From JAHJQZ01 sp963676075 (lineage in GTDB: Bacteria; Pseudomonadota; Alphaproteobacteria; Rhizobiales; Devosiaceae): 64,000 nt of DNA. Both the position numbers and the translations under genes were made by a program. The first letter of the stretch is position 1. Every line of letters begins with the position of its first letter. Location: the NCBI GenBank assembly GCA_963676075.2, contig CAXXNZ010000011.1, forward strand, positions 372,001 to 436,000. Direction: 5' to 3'. Under the pieces are notes generated by a model that did not search any database, was not told the DNA's origin, and saw only the letters and a program-made list of their open reading frames with translations. Below, in pieces: positions 35,836 to 44,266 of the stretch.

Positions 35836-37731
35836 TTACTCCGCCACCGGAACCGTCATGTCGCCGAGATAACCCTCTGCCTCGGCACGGGCCTTGCGCA
35901 GGTTCTCTTCGGCCTCGGTCGCCTCGCGCTGCCGGCTCCACATCTCGGCATAAAGGCCATCCATGGCCAGAAGTTCGGGATGGGTGCCGCGTTCGGCGAT
36001 CTCGCCACCGCGCAAGACGATGATCTCGTCGGCATTGACCACGGTCGACAGCCTGTGGGCGATGACCAGTGTCGTGCGTCCCTTGGAGACCGTATCGAGC
36101 GCCGACTGGATATCGCGCTCGGTCTGGGTATCCAGCGCCGAGGTCGCCTCGTCGAGGATGAGGATCGGCGGGGCCTTCAGGATGGTGCGGGCGATGGCGA
36201 CACGTTGCTTTTCGCCACCGCTCAGCTTCAGCCCGCGCTCGCCGACCGGCGTCTCATAGCCCTTGGGCAGACTTTCGATGAACGGACCGATCTGGGCCAT
36301 CTGGGCCGCGTCGCGAACCTCGGCTTCGCTGGCACCGGGACGACCGTAGCCGACATTGTAGGCGATGGTGTCGTTGAACAGCACCGTGTCCTGCGGAACC
36401 ATGCCGACGGCTGCGCGCAGAGAGTCCTGGGTCACCTCGCGCACGTCCTGCCCGTCAATCGTCACGCGGCCACCGGTGACATCGTAAAAGCGGAAGATCA
36501 GCCGCGAGATCGTCGATTTGCCGGCGCCGGACGGGCCAACTACTGCGATGGTCTTGCCGGCCGGCACCTCGAAGCTGATCCCCTTGAGGATGGGGCGATC
36601 GGAATCGTAGTGGAACTGCACCTCCTCGAATTTCAGCACAGGCCCGGAGATAGCCAGAGGACGGGCACCGGGCGCGTCCTGGATCTCTGCAGGCTGGTCG
36701 AGCAGCTGGAACATCGACTCGATATCGGCAAGGCCTTGGCGGATTTCGCGATAAACGAAGCCGATCATGAACAGCGGCCGGTAGATCTGCATCATGAAGG
36801 TGTTGATCAGGACGAAATCACCAACGGTGATCGTCTTGTTCATCACCCCGAGCGCCGACATGATGCCGATGACGATCATGCCGCTCCAGAAGATCACCCC
36901 CTGGCCGAAATTGAGAAAACCGAGCGAAGTCCAGATGCGGATGGCCGAACGCTCATAGCGCGCCATAGACCCGTCGAACCGCTCCGCCTCCATTTTCTCG
37001 TTGCCGAAATACTTGACCGTCTCGAAATTCAGCAAGCTGTCGACGGCCTTGGAATTGGCGTCCGTATCGGACTCGTTCATCTCGCGGCGAATGGCGATAC
37101 GCCAGTTGCTGGCCCGGATGGTGAACCAGACATAGGCGGCGATGATGGCAACCAGAACGCCAAGATAACTGATGCCGAACATGGTCACAAAGACCGTGCC
37201 AACCACCAGGAACTCGATAATCGTCGGCGCCGTGTTGAGCATGGTGAACCGGACGATTGTCTCGATGCCCTTGGTGCCGCGCTCGATGACGCGAGAAAGC
37301 CCACCGGTGCGCCGCTGCAGGTGGAACCTGAGGCTGAGCTTGTGCAGGTGCTCGAAAGTCTCGCGCGCCAGTGAACGGACCGCGTGTTGACCGACGCTGG
37401 CGAACAGCACGTCGCGTAATTGCTGGAATCCGGTATCGGCGACATTGGCGATGCCGTAGGCGATGACGAAAACGATCGGGATGGCGACGCCCCAGATCAT
37501 CTCGGTCGAGGCGCCCGAACTGCCAAGCGCGTCGATCAGGGCCTTGTAGGCAAAGGGCGCCAGCGTCGTTGCCACTTTGGCAAGGAGCAAGGCGCCAGTC
37601 GCATAGATCACCCGCCGCTTGAGATCGCCGCGGCCAGCGGGCCACATGTAGCTCCACAGGTTGCGGATGGTTGATACGAGATCACCCTCCTCGGCGCTGA
37701 CGCGCCGGCGGGCAGTGTTTTGATCGGACAT
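35836..37731 (-). CDS. Atm1/HMT1-like ABC exporter
   Basis: A 631-residue half-transporter: six helices (about 35-330) and a nucleotide-binding domain (about 365-600) with Walker A GPSGAGKST, signature LSGGEKQRVAIARTIL and Walker B ILILDEATSALD. Features such as FHLQRRTGGLSRVIERGTKG, NFETVKYFGNE and the GxxYREIRQGLAD region match the ABCB7/Atm1 family. In Novosphingobium the relative exports glutathione conjugates and metal-glutathione complexes; in mitochondria Atm1 serves Fe-S assembly. It follows an ArsR gene with a Cys triplet by seven bases, which points to metal-responsive control. Confidence 0.92.
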   Translation of the reverse strand: MSDQNTARRRVSAEEGDLVSTIRNLWSYMWPAGRGDLKRRVIYATGALLLAKVATTLAPFAYKALIDALGSSGASTEMIWGVAIPIVFVIAYGIANVADTGFQQLRDVLFASVGQHAVRSLARETFEHLHKLSLRFHLQRRTGGLSRVIERGTKGIETIVRFTMLNTAPTIIEFLVVGTVFVTMFGISYLGVLVAIIAAYVWFTIRASNWRIAIRREMNESDTDANSKAVDSLLNFETVKYFGNEKMEAERFDGSMARYERSAIRIWTSLGFLNFGQGVIFWSGMIVIGIMSALGVMNKTITVGDFVLINTFMMQIYRPLFMIGFVYREIRQGLADIESMFQLLDQPAEIQDAPGARPLAISGPVLKFEEVQFHYDSDRPILKGISFEVPAGKTIAVVGPSGAGKSTISRLIFRFYDVTGGRVTIDGQDVREVTQDSLRAAVGMVPQDTVLFNDTIAYNVGYGRPGASEAEVRDAAQMAQIGPFIESLPKGYETPVGERGLKLSGGEKQRVAIARTILKAPPILILDEATSALDTQTERDIQSALDTVSKGRTTLVIAHRLSTVVNADEIIVLRGGEIAERGTHPELLAMDGLYAEMWSRQREATEAEENLRKARAEAEGYLGDMTVPVAE

Positions 37732-37738
37732 AAGTGTC

Positions 37739-38080
37739 TTACGCGCTCTGGCTCATTTCGAGTTCATTTGGCGCGGAAACGGTAAGCGCATCGACGAACT
37801 CACCGAGCGCAGATGCCGTTTTCGCCAAGCGATCAGCACGCACGAAGTAGCAATTGCGCGTGCCGCGGGGCTTGCGCTCGATCAGGCCGGCATCGAGCAA
37901 AACCTTGATGTGCTGGGAGACGGTGGACTGCGCCAACGGCAGGTTCTCGGTGACATCGGTGCAACAGCAATCCGGTGTTCCATGTTCAGCCAGAATGCGC
38001 AAAATGCTCAACCGCACAGGGTGCGCAAGGGCGCGCATCCCGGCAGTCAGTTCCTCATCGTCAGCGTTTTCGTATTTCAT
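37739..38080 (-). CDS. ArsR/SmtB family metalloregulator
   Basis: A 113-residue winged-helix repressor: LAHPVRLSILRIL helix, then CCC at 38-40 (PDCCCTDV), then the recognition helix in LAQSTVSQHIKVLLDAGLIE and a wing. The Cys triplet sits just before the recognition helix, where ArsR-type sensors bind arsenite or other thiophilic metals (alpha-3 site). ATG at 38080 is placed where the coding quality begins. It is the first gene of the operon with the Atm1-like exporter and map, and a palindrome overlaps its start codon. Confidence 0.88.
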   Translation of the reverse strand: MKYENADDEELTAGMRALAHPVRLSILRILAEHGTPDCCCTDVTENLPLAQSTVSQHIKVLLDAGLIERKPRGTRNCYFVRADRLAKTASALGEFVDALTVSAPNELEMSQSA

Positions 38081-38094
38081 CGTAGCATTACGAT
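38079..38094 (-). promoter_or_regulatory. ArsR autoregulatory operator candidate
   Basis: ATCGTA-GCAT-TACGAT is a perfect six-base inverted repeat whose end is within the ATG of the ArsR gene. ArsR-family repressors commonly bind such dyads over or next to their own promoters; binding here would block the whole ArsR-Atm1-map transcript. Confidence 0.6.
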
Positions 38095-38191
38095 TAAATG
38101 AAGCCACACCACATCGCAAGTGCCAAGCGTGGTGAAGAAACACAAATCAGGCAAATTCGCTCCGGATTTGCCCACGCAGGACCTGGGTCTT

Positions 38192-38230
38192 GAAAAAAGC
38201 CGCTCCCGAGACGAACGCGGGAGCGGCTTT
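38192..38230 (-). terminator. Terminator of the LysM protein gene
   Basis: AAAGCCGCTCCCG pairs perfectly with CGGGAGCGGCTTT over a nine-base loop, and on the reverse strand TTT follows to give six T in a row. It lies 20 nt after the gene stop. Confidence 0.92.
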
Positions 38231-38250
38231 CAACTCGTATGAAACCGGTT

Positions 38251-40242
38251 TCAATTGCTCGCGGTCTCGGTTTCTCCTTTGGGCAGATCGAAGACCTGGC
38301 CAGGATAGATGAGATCGGGATCGCGGATCTGATCGCGGTTGGCGCCGTAGATCTGGGAATATTTCATCCCCGAGCCATAAACCCGGCGGGCGATGGTCCA
38401 CAGATTGTCACCGGCGCGGATGATCGCCTTGCCGGTGGCGAACCGCCCGTATTCCGGCGCACCGACTTGCGACGCAACCAGTTGCGGGACTTGCGCTTCT
38501 GCGGCCGGCGTCGAAGTCTCGGAAGTGGCCGCCGACTGCGAAGCGTCGGAGCTCTTGGCCGTTTCGGAAGAGGCAGTAGCCCCGGCATCGGGTGCGGCGT
38601 CGGCAACCACAACCGGAATGCCCGTATCGACGGAGAAATCGGGCTCAGGCACGGTATCGGCGCTTGCGGCGGCCGTACCGGTTCCAGACGCGGTCGACGC
38701 ACCTGATTCAGTGTTCGAAGCAGCAGTTCCGGCACTCTCGGCGTTGGCGCCGGATGCGGCCGGTTCGGCTGTGGCCACCGAGGTCTGTGAATCCTGCGAC
38801 GCCGACTCTGTATCGGCCGACGCCACCGGAACATTGGTGGGTTCACCGGAATCGGACTCAGGCACGGCGATTGGAGCTGCAGCGACCTGCGTTTCTGTTG
38901 ACGCCGATTCCGCCGGTGTCGGTTCAACAGGGGCGTTTTCCTGTGCCGCATCGGATGCCACCGGAACCTCCGCCGGCTGGTCCGTATCGATGCCGAAGTC
39001 GGGCTCAGGCACGGTGATCGGAGCTTCTGCAACTGCAGTTGCCGGTGCTTCTGCTGCGGGCGCTTCGAAGATAAAATCGATTTCGGCCCGAGCGACCACC
39101 TCCGCCGATCCCGGCAGCAACTGGTCGGCCCTGACACGCTGACTACGGTTTTTCAGCACATCGCCGGTTTCCAGCAGCCAATGACCATTCTCGACATTGG
39201 TGTCGCCGACAAAGGCGTTGTCGACATAGATCCGAATGATGGTGCCATTGGCGCCGGTTCCGGCGAAGAAATTCTTGCCGTTGTCGATTTCGACCGCATC
39301 GATGGTCGGCGGCGTGCTGGCGCCAAGCGCATCGATCCGTTTATGCAAGTCACCGGCAGCGTCGGCCACGCTCTCCGCCGGCGTCGCAGGCGCAGCGGTT
39401 GCAACCTCGGTCTCGGTGGCAGGTTCTGCGGGTTCGGCAACCACCGGAGGCGTGCTGGCCAGAGATTGAGCGTCTGCCGGAGCGGTGGCGTCCTGATTGA
39501 TGGTCTCAACCGCGTCCTGCGCCTGATCTGCGGTAGCGACGGCAACCGGCTCGGCAGATGGCGTCTCCGCTGCGCTCGCATCGGCTACCGGCTCTGGCGT
39601 TGTCGTTTCGCCTGCGGCCTCGGCGGATGCCACTGCCGTTTCTGGAGACCCGAGCCCCTGCAGCACTTCGCTGGCTTTGCCCGGCTCGGAGGCGACAACC
39701 AGCGGTTCGCTCGTCTTGTCTTCGTTGATGGCAACAACAAAGGCCTTGTCGAGCGGCTTGCCGGTTTCGGGATCGACCACGGTCAGCTCGTACCCGCCGG
39801 GCGGCAGCGGCGCATCGGGAACCAGCACCCAGTCGCCACCCTGATCGACTTCGGCGGTGCCGTAGAGCTTGCCGTTGACAAATATCTGCACCGTCTTGCC
39901 CGTCATGCCGGAACCGACAATGACGATCGATCCATCCGGTTCAACACGGACGCCGAAATCGGGCGCAGAGACAGTGCCCGACGCTTCCGGCGTCGTTGCC
40001 GAGGCGGCGGGCTGTGCGGTGGCAACACTTGTTTCGTCAGACTGGGCAACCGGCGTTTCCGGCCGCGCACCTATACCGAGATCGGCAAGTTTGTTGGCCA
40101 TGCAGGTCTGGAAGCCATCGCGGCTGCTTGTGCACTCGACCACCGAAGGTGCGGATGCTGCACCCGCCGCCAACACAAGCACGGCAATAACCACCGCGGC
40201 CCAGAACCACGACGGGCGCTTCGCTGTTTCACCCTCTGCCAA
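38251..40242 (-). CDS. LysM-domain cell-wall-associated protein
   Basis: A 663-residue protein with an N-terminal membrane anchor (about 12-30), at least two Ig-like beta segments (about 95-165 with DGSIVIVGSGMTGKTVQIFVNG, and about 305-380), long Ala/Glu/Thr/Pro-rich linkers, and a C-terminal LysM domain (about 600-650, with IRAGDNLWTIARRVYG and IYPGQVFDLP). The motif VPEPDF-G/S-x-DT recurs in the linker. It probably binds peptidoglycan in the periplasm. The start is TTG at 40242, with AAGGAGA eight bases upstream and no better ATG. cimA ends 43 bases before it on the same strand. Confidence 0.85.
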   Translation of the reverse strand: MAEGETAKRPSWFWAAVVIAVLVLAAGAASAPSVVECTSSRDGFQTCMANKLADLGIGARPETPVAQSDETSVATAQPAASATTPEASGTVSAPDFGVRVEPDGSIVIVGSGMTGKTVQIFVNGKLYGTAEVDQGGDWVLVPDAPLPPGGYELTVVDPETGKPLDKAFVVAINEDKTSEPLVVASEPGKASEVLQGLGSPETAVASAEAAGETTTPEPVADASAAETPSAEPVAVATADQAQDAVETINQDATAPADAQSLASTPPVVAEPAEPATETEVATAAPATPAESVADAAGDLHKRIDALGASTPPTIDAVEIDNGKNFFAGTGANGTIIRIYVDNAFVGDTNVENGHWLLETGDVLKNRSQRVRADQLLPGSAEVVARAEIDFIFEAPAAEAPATAVAEAPITVPEPDFGIDTDQPAEVPVASDAAQENAPVEPTPAESASTETQVAAAPIAVPESDSGEPTNVPVASADTESASQDSQTSVATAEPAASGANAESAGTAASNTESGASTASGTGTAAASADTVPEPDFSVDTGIPVVVADAAPDAGATASSETAKSSDASQSAATSETSTPAAEAQVPQLVASQVGAPEYGRFATGKAIIRAGDNLWTIARRVYGSGMKYSQIYGANRDQIRDPDLIYPGQVFDLPKGETETASN
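38639..39021 (-). repeat. Three short repeats inside the LysM gene linker
   Basis: The sequence TCGGGCTCAGGCACGGT recurs with small changes at about 38639, 38852 and 38999. Each copy encodes PE(P/S)D and flanking residues of the low-complexity linker, which suggests growth by local duplication. Confidence 0.6.
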
Positions 40243-40285
40243 CTCTATTCTCCTTCGGGCCAGTCCCCATTACCGGCCGCTCGGT

Positions 40286-41884
40286 TCAATTCCGCGGCAC
40301 TTCCGATTTCAGAAGCTTGTAGTTGATCGACTCATACAGTGCCTCGAATGACGCATCAATTATGTTGGACGAAACCCCGATGGTATTCCAGCGTTCCCCA
40401 CTGCTGTCCCGGCTTTCCACCAGCACCCGGGTCACGGCCCCGGTACCGCCATCCAGGATCCTCACCTTGTAGTCGACAAGCTCGAGATCATCGATCCGCG
40501 ACGAGTACTTTCCGAGGTCCTTTCGCATCGCCCTGTCGAGCGCGTTGACCGGCCCATTGCCCTCTTCGACCGACATCAGGCGGATGTCATCGATGTTGAT
40601 CTTGACCACCGCTTCGGTGACCGTGATCTGCTCCCCACGGGCGTTGTGCCGACGTTCGACCGAGGTTCTGTAGCTCTCGACGTCGAAATAGTCGGGGACC
40701 ATTCCGAACTGGCGCGCAGCCAGCATGTAGAAGGAAGCGGCGGCGCTGTCGTAGGAATATCCGCGCGCTTCGCGCTCCTTGACTTCGCGCAGCAGACGAT
40801 CGAGCCGACGGTCGGATTTGTCGACGTCAATTCCGGAGCGTTTGAGCGCCGCGATCAGGTTCGACTTGCCCGCCTGCTGCGACACCATGACCGAGCGTTC
40901 ATTGCCGATTTTCTCCGGCGGCACGTGTTCGTAGCTCGAATAGTCCTTGGCAAGCGCCGAAGCATGGATTCCCGCCTTGGTCGAGAACGCACCGGTGCCG
41001 ACGTAAGGCGCCTGGCGATCGGGCGCGCGATTGAGATAGTCATCGAAGGCGCGCGAGACTTGGGTAACCCGCGCCAACCTCTCGGCATCGAGCCCGGTTT
41101 CGACCAATTCCGTGAAGGCCGGCTTCAGCATCAACGTCGGGATGAGGGTGATGAGATCGGCATTGCCACAACGCTCGCCGATACCGTTGAGCGTGCCCTG
41201 GATCTGGCGCGCACCGGCCTTGACGGCGGCAAGCGTGTTGGCGACGGCCTGTCCGGTGTCGTTATGGGCATGGATGCCGAGCCTGTCGCCGGGGCATACG
41301 CTCAGGACGTCGGCGATGATCTCGGCAATCTCATCGGGCATGGTGCCACCATTGGTGTCGCACAACACCACCCAGCGGGCACCGGCATCGACTGCCGTCT
41401 TGACGACCTTCAGGGCGTAATCGCGATTGGCCTTGTAGCCGTCAAAGAAGTGCTCAGCATCGAGCAGGGTCTGCTTGCCCTTCGCCGAAGCCGCCTCGAA
41501 GCTGTCGACGATCGCCGCAAGGTTTTCATCGAGCGTGATGCCAAGCGCCGTCTTGACCTGATGATCCCAGGCCTTGGCGACGAAGCACACCGCGTCGGCT
41601 GCCGAAGTGATCAGATCCTGCACGCCCGGGTCATTCTCGACCGAACGGCCTGCACGCTTGGTCATGCCGAAAGCGGTGAAAACCGCCGATTTGGTGCGTT
41701 TTTGCGAGAAGAATTCGCTGTCGACCGGGTTGGCCCCGGGATAGCCGCCCTCGATATAGTCGACGCCCAGCTGTTCGAGCAGGCTGGCAATGCGAATCTT
41801 GTCCTCGACCGAAAACTCGACACCCATGGTCTGGGCGCCATCTCTGAGGGTCGTATCGAAGATATAGAGGCGATCTTTGGACAT
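40286..41884 (-). CDS. cimA: (R)-citramalate synthase
   Basis: A 532-residue enzyme that condenses pyruvate with acetyl-CoA to citramalate, the first step of threonine-independent isoleucine synthesis. DTTLRDGAQT and the HMGL-type TIM barrel (about 1-285, with HAHNDTGQAVANTLAAVKAGARQIQGT) mark the DRE-TIM family; the C-terminal regulatory LeuA-dimer domain follows (about 390-520). The sequence is of the CimA/alpha-isopropylmalate-like 'citramalate synthase' group rather than LeuA. It starts 11 bases after the last of five GFA genes and closes the cysS operon. Confidence 0.9.
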   Translation of the reverse strand: MSKDRLYIFDTTLRDGAQTMGVEFSVEDKIRIASLLEQLGVDYIEGGYPGANPVDSEFFSQKRTKSAVFTAFGMTKRAGRSVENDPGVQDLITSAADAVCFVAKAWDHQVKTALGITLDENLAAIVDSFEAASAKGKQTLLDAEHFFDGYKANRDYALKVVKTAVDAGARWVVLCDTNGGTMPDEIAEIIADVLSVCPGDRLGIHAHNDTGQAVANTLAAVKAGARQIQGTLNGIGERCGNADLITLIPTLMLKPAFTELVETGLDAERLARVTQVSRAFDDYLNRAPDRQAPYVGTGAFSTKAGIHASALAKDYSSYEHVPPEKIGNERSVMVSQQAGKSNLIAALKRSGIDVDKSDRRLDRLLREVKEREARGYSYDSAAASFYMLAARQFGMVPDYFDVESYRTSVERRHNARGEQITVTEAVVKINIDDIRLMSVEEGNGPVNALDRAMRKDLGKYSSRIDDLELVDYKVRILDGGTGAVTRVLVESRDSSGERWNTIGVSSNIIDASFEALYESINYKLLKSEVPRN

Positions 41885-41895
41885 GATTTTGCTCG

Positions 41896-42372
41896 CTAGC
41901 TGGCCGGTGGCCAGGTTTCAGTGTCGTGGTCGGGATGCTGATGGGAAATGAGCGCGGAAAGGGCGACGGCGGCTTCGGGCGTATCGTCAAGGGGCCGCGG
42001 CTCGAGCTCATCGAGATGGCTGAACAGGGGATGCCGGCTTTCGGGCGCATGTTCGATCGTCGGGAGCAGGCTCTCTGCCCGGTCGAATGCACCGACAGTC
42101 AACGCCGTCCAGTCATCGCGCCAAACATAGGTCAGGTGTGTTCCGCAGGATGGGCAGAAGCCGCGTTTTGCGTTGTTCGAGCTGACAAAGACGCTCGGTG
42201 CGCCGCGCGTCCATTCAAGCACCGTGTTGGGCACACTCGCATAGGCGTTGAAAAGACCGCCCGACGCCTTCTGGCACATGCGACAATTGCAGATGCTGAC
42301 ATCATCGATGGGTCCTGTGACGCGGAAACGCACCGCCCCGCACTGACACCCTCCGGACCAGGTCTCGCTCAT
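41896..42372 (-). CDS. GFA family zinc-binding protein 1
   Basis: A 158-residue protein with the GFA/Mss4-fold zinc motifs CQC (GGCQCGAVRF), CNCRMC and FCPSCGT. The family is named after glutathione-dependent formaldehyde-activating enzyme, but most members have no proven activity. The C-terminus HQHPDHDTETWP is shared with its neighbours. It is the last of five tandem paralogues; its start overlaps the stop of GFA 2 by four bases. Here the second His of the usual HCRMC is replaced by Asn, a small difference from the other four. Confidence 0.88.
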   Translation of the reverse strand: MSETWSGGCQCGAVRFRVTGPIDDVSICNCRMCQKASGGLFNAYASVPNTVLEWTRGAPSVFVSSNNAKRGFCPSCGTHLTYVWRDDWTALTVGAFDRAESLLPTIEHAPESRHPLFSHLDELEPRPLDDTPEAAVALSALISHQHPDHDTETWPPAS

Positions 42373-42845
42373 GGCCAGGTCTCGGTATCGTGGTCGGGAT
42401 GCTGGTGACTGCTCGAAGCGATGCGGTTCAGCATTTCCGGATTGCCCTGATAGGTCGATCTGTCGCCGGGGAGTTCGGTCAGATGCGCAAACCACGAGAC
42501 GCGGCTTTCATTGCCGTTCTGCACCACTGGTGGCGCCTTGCTCGGTTCGTCGAGCGTGCCGACGAGGACGCCGATGTCGTCGCCTTCCGGATAGTCGAAG
42601 GTCAGCGGCGTGCCGCAATTGGAGCAGAAGCCGCGACGCCCGACATCCGAACTCATGAAATAGCTGAGCGCACCGCGCGTGACCCTGAAGGCCGGCTTCA
42701 GAACCGGGCAGATGACAGCGAAAGGCCCACCACTCGCCTTCTGGCACATGCGGCAATGGCAGACGTGAACATTTTCAGGCTGCTGGTCGAGCGCATAGCG
42801 CACGGCCCCGCACTGGCAGCCGCCAGTCAGAACGGGTGTGCTCAT
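42369..42845 (-). CDS. GFA family zinc-binding protein 2
   Basis: A 158-residue paralogue with GGCQCGAVRY, CHCRMC and FCSNCGT. It carries the same tail as GFA 1 (HQHPDHDTETWP, ending exactly there). Four-base ATGA overlaps connect it to the genes on both sides. The middle (EGDDIGVLVGTLDEPS) is diverged enough from the other copies that the duplication is old. Confidence 0.88.
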   Translation of the reverse strand: MSTPVLTGGCQCGAVRYALDQQPENVHVCHCRMCQKASGGPFAVICPVLKPAFRVTRGALSYFMSSDVGRRGFCSNCGTPLTFDYPEGDDIGVLVGTLDEPSKAPPVVQNGNESRVSWFAHLTELPGDRSTYQGNPEMLNRIASSSHQHPDHDTETWP

Positions 42846-43327
42846 GGCCAGGTCTCCGTGTCATGATCCGGATGCTGGTGATTGGTCGCGGCGATGCGTG
42901 CGGCACTTTCCGGCGCATCCGCTTCGGTCGTCGTCTCATCGCCTGGCAAGTCGTGCAGCGCTGCAAACCAGTGACGCTTGGATTCATTGCCATACTGGTT
43001 TTTCGGCGGCACCCGGTCCGGTTCGTCGAGGGCGCCGATGGTCAGAAAGACCTTTGTCCCATCAAGGTCACGCATATAAAGCGGCGTACCGCATTGGGGG
43101 CAAAAGCCGCGCGCCGTATTGCCCGAACTCATGAACTCTGCCGGCGTGCCGCGTGTCCATGTCAGATGCTCGTCGGCAACGCTGACCAGCGAGATGAATG
43201 GCCCCGCAACGGCCTTCTGGCACATGCGGCAGTGGCAGATATGGGCATCGTCGTTCAGTTCCGTCGCGTGGTAGCGCACGGCGCCACACTGGCAACCACC
43301 CGAGAATCCATTTGTGTCACTCATCAT
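42842..43327 (-). CDS. GFA family zinc-binding protein 3
   Basis: A 161-residue paralogue with GGCQCGAVRY, CHCRMC and FCPQCGT and the tail NHQHPDHDTETWP. It begins ATGATG; either may be used. Its start overlaps the end of GFA 4 by 11 bases, the largest overlap of the array. Confidence 0.88.
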   Translation of the reverse strand: MMSDTNGFSGGCQCGAVRYHATELNDDAHICHCRMCQKAVAGPFISLVSVADEHLTWTRGTPAEFMSSGNTARGFCPQCGTPLYMRDLDGTKVFLTIGALDEPDRVPPKNQYGNESKRHWFAALHDLPGDETTTEADAPESAARIAATNHQHPDHDTETWP

Positions 43328-43799
43328 GTCCTCCCTTCGGCAGCGGCCAATCCGCTGTATCGTGGTCCGGATGCTGATAGGTCACGACGCTGGCGTTGAA
43401 CGCGGCCTCGCCTTGCAGATTGGTGTGGTGCGGGATATCGGGCAATCGGTCGTAGACGGGCAGCTTCGCGCCGACATTGATCTGCTTTTCCGGTTCGCCG
43501 AACGAGGGATCGTCCAGGCTGCCGGCCGAAACCTCATAGCCCCCGTCCTCGCCGAGGTAGCACAGCGGCGTACCGCAATCGCGGCAAAAGCCCCGGCGCG
43601 CCATATTCGAGGAGCGGAAAAAGCCCGGTTCGCCGCGCGTCCATTCAAGCCCCTCGACCACGACCAGCGGGGCAAAATAGTTGCCGAAGGACTTCTGGCA
43701 CATGCGGCAATGGCAGATGACATATTGCACGGCTTTTGCAGCGCGGTAGCGCACAGCGCCGCATTGGCAACCACCGGTCAGCGTGGCCTCGGCGCTCAT
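43317..43799 (-). CDS. GFA family zinc-binding protein 4
   Basis: A 160-residue paralogue with GGCQCGAVRY, CHCRMC and FCRDCGT. The tail is YQHPDHDTADWP followed by LPKGGHDE, so it runs eight residues past the shared motif. Its first codon overlaps the stop of GFA 5. Confidence 0.88.
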   Translation of the reverse strand: MSAEATLTGGCQCGAVRYRAAKAVQYVICHCRMCQKSFGNYFAPLVVVEGLEWTRGEPGFFRSSNMARRGFCRDCGTPLCYLGEDGGYEVSAGSLDDPSFGEPEKQINVGAKLPVYDRLPDIPHHTNLQGEAAFNASVVTYQHPDHDTADWPLPKGGHDE

Positions 43800-44266
43800 T
43801 TCTCCTTCTCCGGCTCCGGCCAGATTTCGGTGTCGTGGTCGGGGTGCTGGTTGGAATGGACGCCGGCAAGAAAACTCGTCCATTCGTCATCGACGTCGTC
43901 CTTGACCGGCAGGCTGGTCAGACCATCGAAGAACGGCACCTTGTCGTTCAGATTGACCTGAATGACCGGCGGCACCTTTTCCGGATGGTCGAAGGCGCCG
44001 ATCGCCAGTTCCAGCCCGAACTTGGTCTCATAGGCCAGCGGTGTCCCACACTCGCCGCAAAAGGCGCGGCGAGCATGGTCCGAACTCCGGAACCATTTGG
44101 GTTCGCCGCGCGTCCAGTGCCCGTCGTGAGACGTGACCAGCGGCCCGAAAAAGCTTCCGAAAGCCTTCTGGCACATGCGGCAATGGCAGATCGAGCCGCG
44201 CCCGACCAGCTTGGTCGCAAAACGCACGGCGCCGCACTGGCAGCCGCCGGTCAGGACTTCACTCAT
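43796..44266 (-). CDS. GFA family zinc-binding protein 5
   Basis: A 156-residue paralogue, first of the five in transcription order, with GGCQCGAVRF, CHCRMC and FCGECGT and the tail NQHPDHDTEIWPEPEKEK. Its start overlaps the stop of the VOC gene by four bases, joining the array to cysS. Confidence 0.88.
   Translation of the reverse strand: MSEVLTGGCQCGAVRFATKLVGRGSICHCRMCQKAFGSFFGPLVTSHDGHWTRGEPKWFRSSDHARRAFCGECGTPLAYETKFGLELAIGAFDHPEKVPPVIQVNLNDKVPFFDGLTSLPVKDDVDDEWTSFLAGVHSNQHPDHDTEIWPEPEKEK

Noticed and set aside
41921..43849. CRISPR-like array from the evenly spaced 20-nt GFA junction repeats
   Set aside because: The spacing is about 475 bp and each copy is inside a coding tail; it reflects gene duplication.
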